Below are positions 42,660 to 43,913 of a stretch of 43,913 nucleotides of DNA, piece by piece (position 1 is the first letter of the stretch; every line of letters begins with the position of its first letter). Both the position numbers and the translations under genes were made by a program. The stretch covers positions 1 to 43,913 of the forward strand of contig CANDNA010000027.1 of the NCBI GenBank assembly GCA_947385955.1, in the 5' to 3' direction. The DNA comes from an uncultured Clostridia bacterium (GTDB taxonomy: Bacteria > Bacillota > Clostridia > Lachnospirales > Lachnospiraceae). The notes under the pieces are model-generated. The model did not search any database, was not told the origin of the DNA, and was given only the letters and a program-made list of their open reading frames with translations.

Positions 42660-43790
42660 TTACAATGCCTTTAAATCACATGCCATTTCCCTGAGCATAT
42701 CCTCCACCTGCGGCGCATACCCCAGCCGATCAAAGGTCCCGTGGAAGATGCCTCCGTAACGGATATGACGGTTTTCCACACCATCCTCTTTGAGCTTGCG
42801 TGACAGAGCTTCGCTGCTTCCTCTCAGGAAATCATATTCTGCCGTCATCACCAGTGTTCTGGGAAGCCCGGAAAGATCTGCCAGAATCGGACTTAAATAG
42901 GGCTGTTCCAGGTCCACTCCCGACGGCACATACCACGCGGCCGCTTCCACAGATGTTTCACCAATGATACGGATCTGTGCCTCGATCAGCGGATCCTGCC
43001 CCGGATTGTCATAATCCTCTTCCTTCCAATAATAAGCGTTCTCTATATTCTCTTTCATATGTACGCCCGGATAGATCAGCGCCTCATAGGAAAGCTGTCC
43101 TTTGCCTTCTGCCTTGTCTTTTAAAGCACAGGCCAGTGTCAGATTCCCTCCGGCAGAATCCCCTGCCATACCGATCTTATGTTTTCCGATTCCCAGCTCT
43201 TCTGCATGTCCATACACCCACTTCAGACTTTCATAGCAGGCATCAAACCCTTCCGGGAACGGATGCTCCGGGCTGAGCGGATAGTCCACAGAAAATACCA
43301 CACCACCGCACAGTTGTGCCAGCAGCTTGCACTGATTTTCCACGGTTTCAATATTTCCGCCAAAATATCCGCCGCCATGAATAAAGATCAGACAGGGACG
43401 GTTTTCCTCCGCTGACAGCACTTCATACTGATACAGATAAAACGGCCTTCCATTTGCTGTCAGTTCATGCCGCATGGTACGTATCCCCACCGAACGATCA
43501 CTGCTGATCCATCCGAACTGTGCCCGCAGCACATCCAGCTTTTCCATACTCTCTGCCTGCTCCGGTCCCAGCAGATGGGTTTCATTGGCCCATAGCTGCG
43601 GATCCAGTTCCTTTCTGCGCAGGGCAAAGTCTTCCCGTGTCACATGGGCCGCTGCCGCACTTCTGGGATCCGCCTGTCCCGCTATCCGGTCTTTACAGTT
43701 ACGTACTTCCATTTCCAGTCCGTCCACTACTGTTTTTTCTGCGTTTTCCTTCAGACTGTTTAACAGTCCTGTATACTCTTCTGCTCCCAT
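42660..43790 (-). CDS. Alpha/beta-hydrolase, HSL-family esterase
   Basis: A 376-aa esterase of the hormone-sensitive lipase (HSL) group. The oxyanion motif IHGGGYFGG, nucleophile in AGDSAGGN, acid in MTAEYDFLRG, and His in FHGTFDRLG are all present. These enzymes hydrolyse short acyl esters. An N-terminal helical lid region of about 100 residues is longer than average. GGAGCAAAATAGACT precedes ATG 43790. It is likely cytoplasmic. The substrate is not evident. Confidence 0.85.
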   Translation of the reverse strand: MGAEEYTGLLNSLKENAEKTVVDGLEMEVRNCKDRIAGQADPRSAAAAHVTREDFALRRKELDPQLWANETHLLGPEQAESMEKLDVLRAQFGWISSDRSVGIRTMRHELTANGRPFYLYQYEVLSAEENRPCLIFIHGGGYFGGNIETVENQCKLLAQLCGGVVFSVDYPLSPEHPFPEGFDACYESLKWVYGHAEELGIGKHKIGMAGDSAGGNLTLACALKDKAEGKGQLSYEALIYPGVHMKENIENAYYWKEEDYDNPGQDPLIEAQIRIIGETSVEAAAWYVPSGVDLEQPYLSPILADLSGLPRTLVMTAEYDFLRGSSEALSRKLKEDGVENRHIRYGGIFHGTFDRLGYAPQVEDMLREMACDLKAL

Positions 43791-43913
43791 AGTCTATTTT
43801 GCTCCTATTCCAGTTCCGCAGATTCCCTTCTGGTACGCTCTTCTCTGTAACAGTTTCGGCCGTCTCACGCGTCCGAACCCGTTACCCGCACCATCCGGGT
43901 ATCTGCTGTTTTT
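43791..43913. other. Right edge, no recognised gene
   Basis: The 123 bp after the esterase start hold its ribosome binding site and leader. No gene can be called, and the stretch may be the end of a gene lying beyond the window. Confidence 0.3.

Overview
The window looks like the chromosome of an anaerobic Firmicute close to Lachnospiraceae. This rests on recognised protein types, not on a database search: a DUF6033-type protein, a DUF6199-type small membrane protein, an RlmD with the long C-terminal extension seen in this group, a PTS-based sugar locus, strong AGGAGG ribosome binding sites, and moderate GC with AT-rich islands. No tRNA, rRNA or CRISPR array was seen.

Left end (1-5400): a partial FAD oxidoreductase, then a phased iteron array (724-947 and 1150-1249) with no initiator gene in view. 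AT-rich genes of unknown function follow: a three-gene operon with two membrane proteins, a small protein, and a 343-aa zinc-ribbon protein. Two gene relics and a truncated IS3-type orfA lie among them. This reads as decayed mobile-element territory.

5400-23100 is metabolic and regulatory. An SDR dehydrogenase, a frameshifted relic, a GPH-type sugar transporter and a HAD phosphatase form a minus-strand operon, divergent from a ROK regulator. Then come a rifamycin ADP-ribosyltransferase (arr), an AraC/GyrI-type regulator, a PNPOx-like protein and a SUKH-like protein. A disaccharide locus follows: amylosucrase-type GH13 and Cof-type HAD phosphatase on the minus strand, PTS EIIBCA and LacI on the plus strand, with a LacI/cre-like operator between. 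AraC, cupin, lipoprotein, nitroreductase, a TIR-like protein and a small acidic protein complete the stretch.

23100-25950 is a degradation zone. A DUF6033-type gene has lost an internal segment and its frame, an IS3 orfA is cut after 18 codons by an IS630-family element, and that IS630 is itself dead (several frameshifts, first catalytic Asp changed to Asn). Coding debris follows.

25951-33890 is a complete type I restriction-modification operon on the minus strand: XRE regulator, hsdM, hsdS, three embedded genes, hsdR. The embedded genes encode a 63-aa helical protein, a membrane-anchored 255-aa protein, and a PD-(D/E)XK-like protein (DUF6602-like) whose single frame carries two TGA codons. 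This hsdS-hsdR cargo is the best candidate in the window for an undescribed defence module.

33979-43913 is core genome: rlmD (its C-terminal extension split off by an in-frame TGA), small membrane proteins, pcrA, a 137-bp tandem repeat with strong hairpins, an orphan ABC substrate-binding lipoprotein, a ferritin-like protein and an HSL-type esterase.
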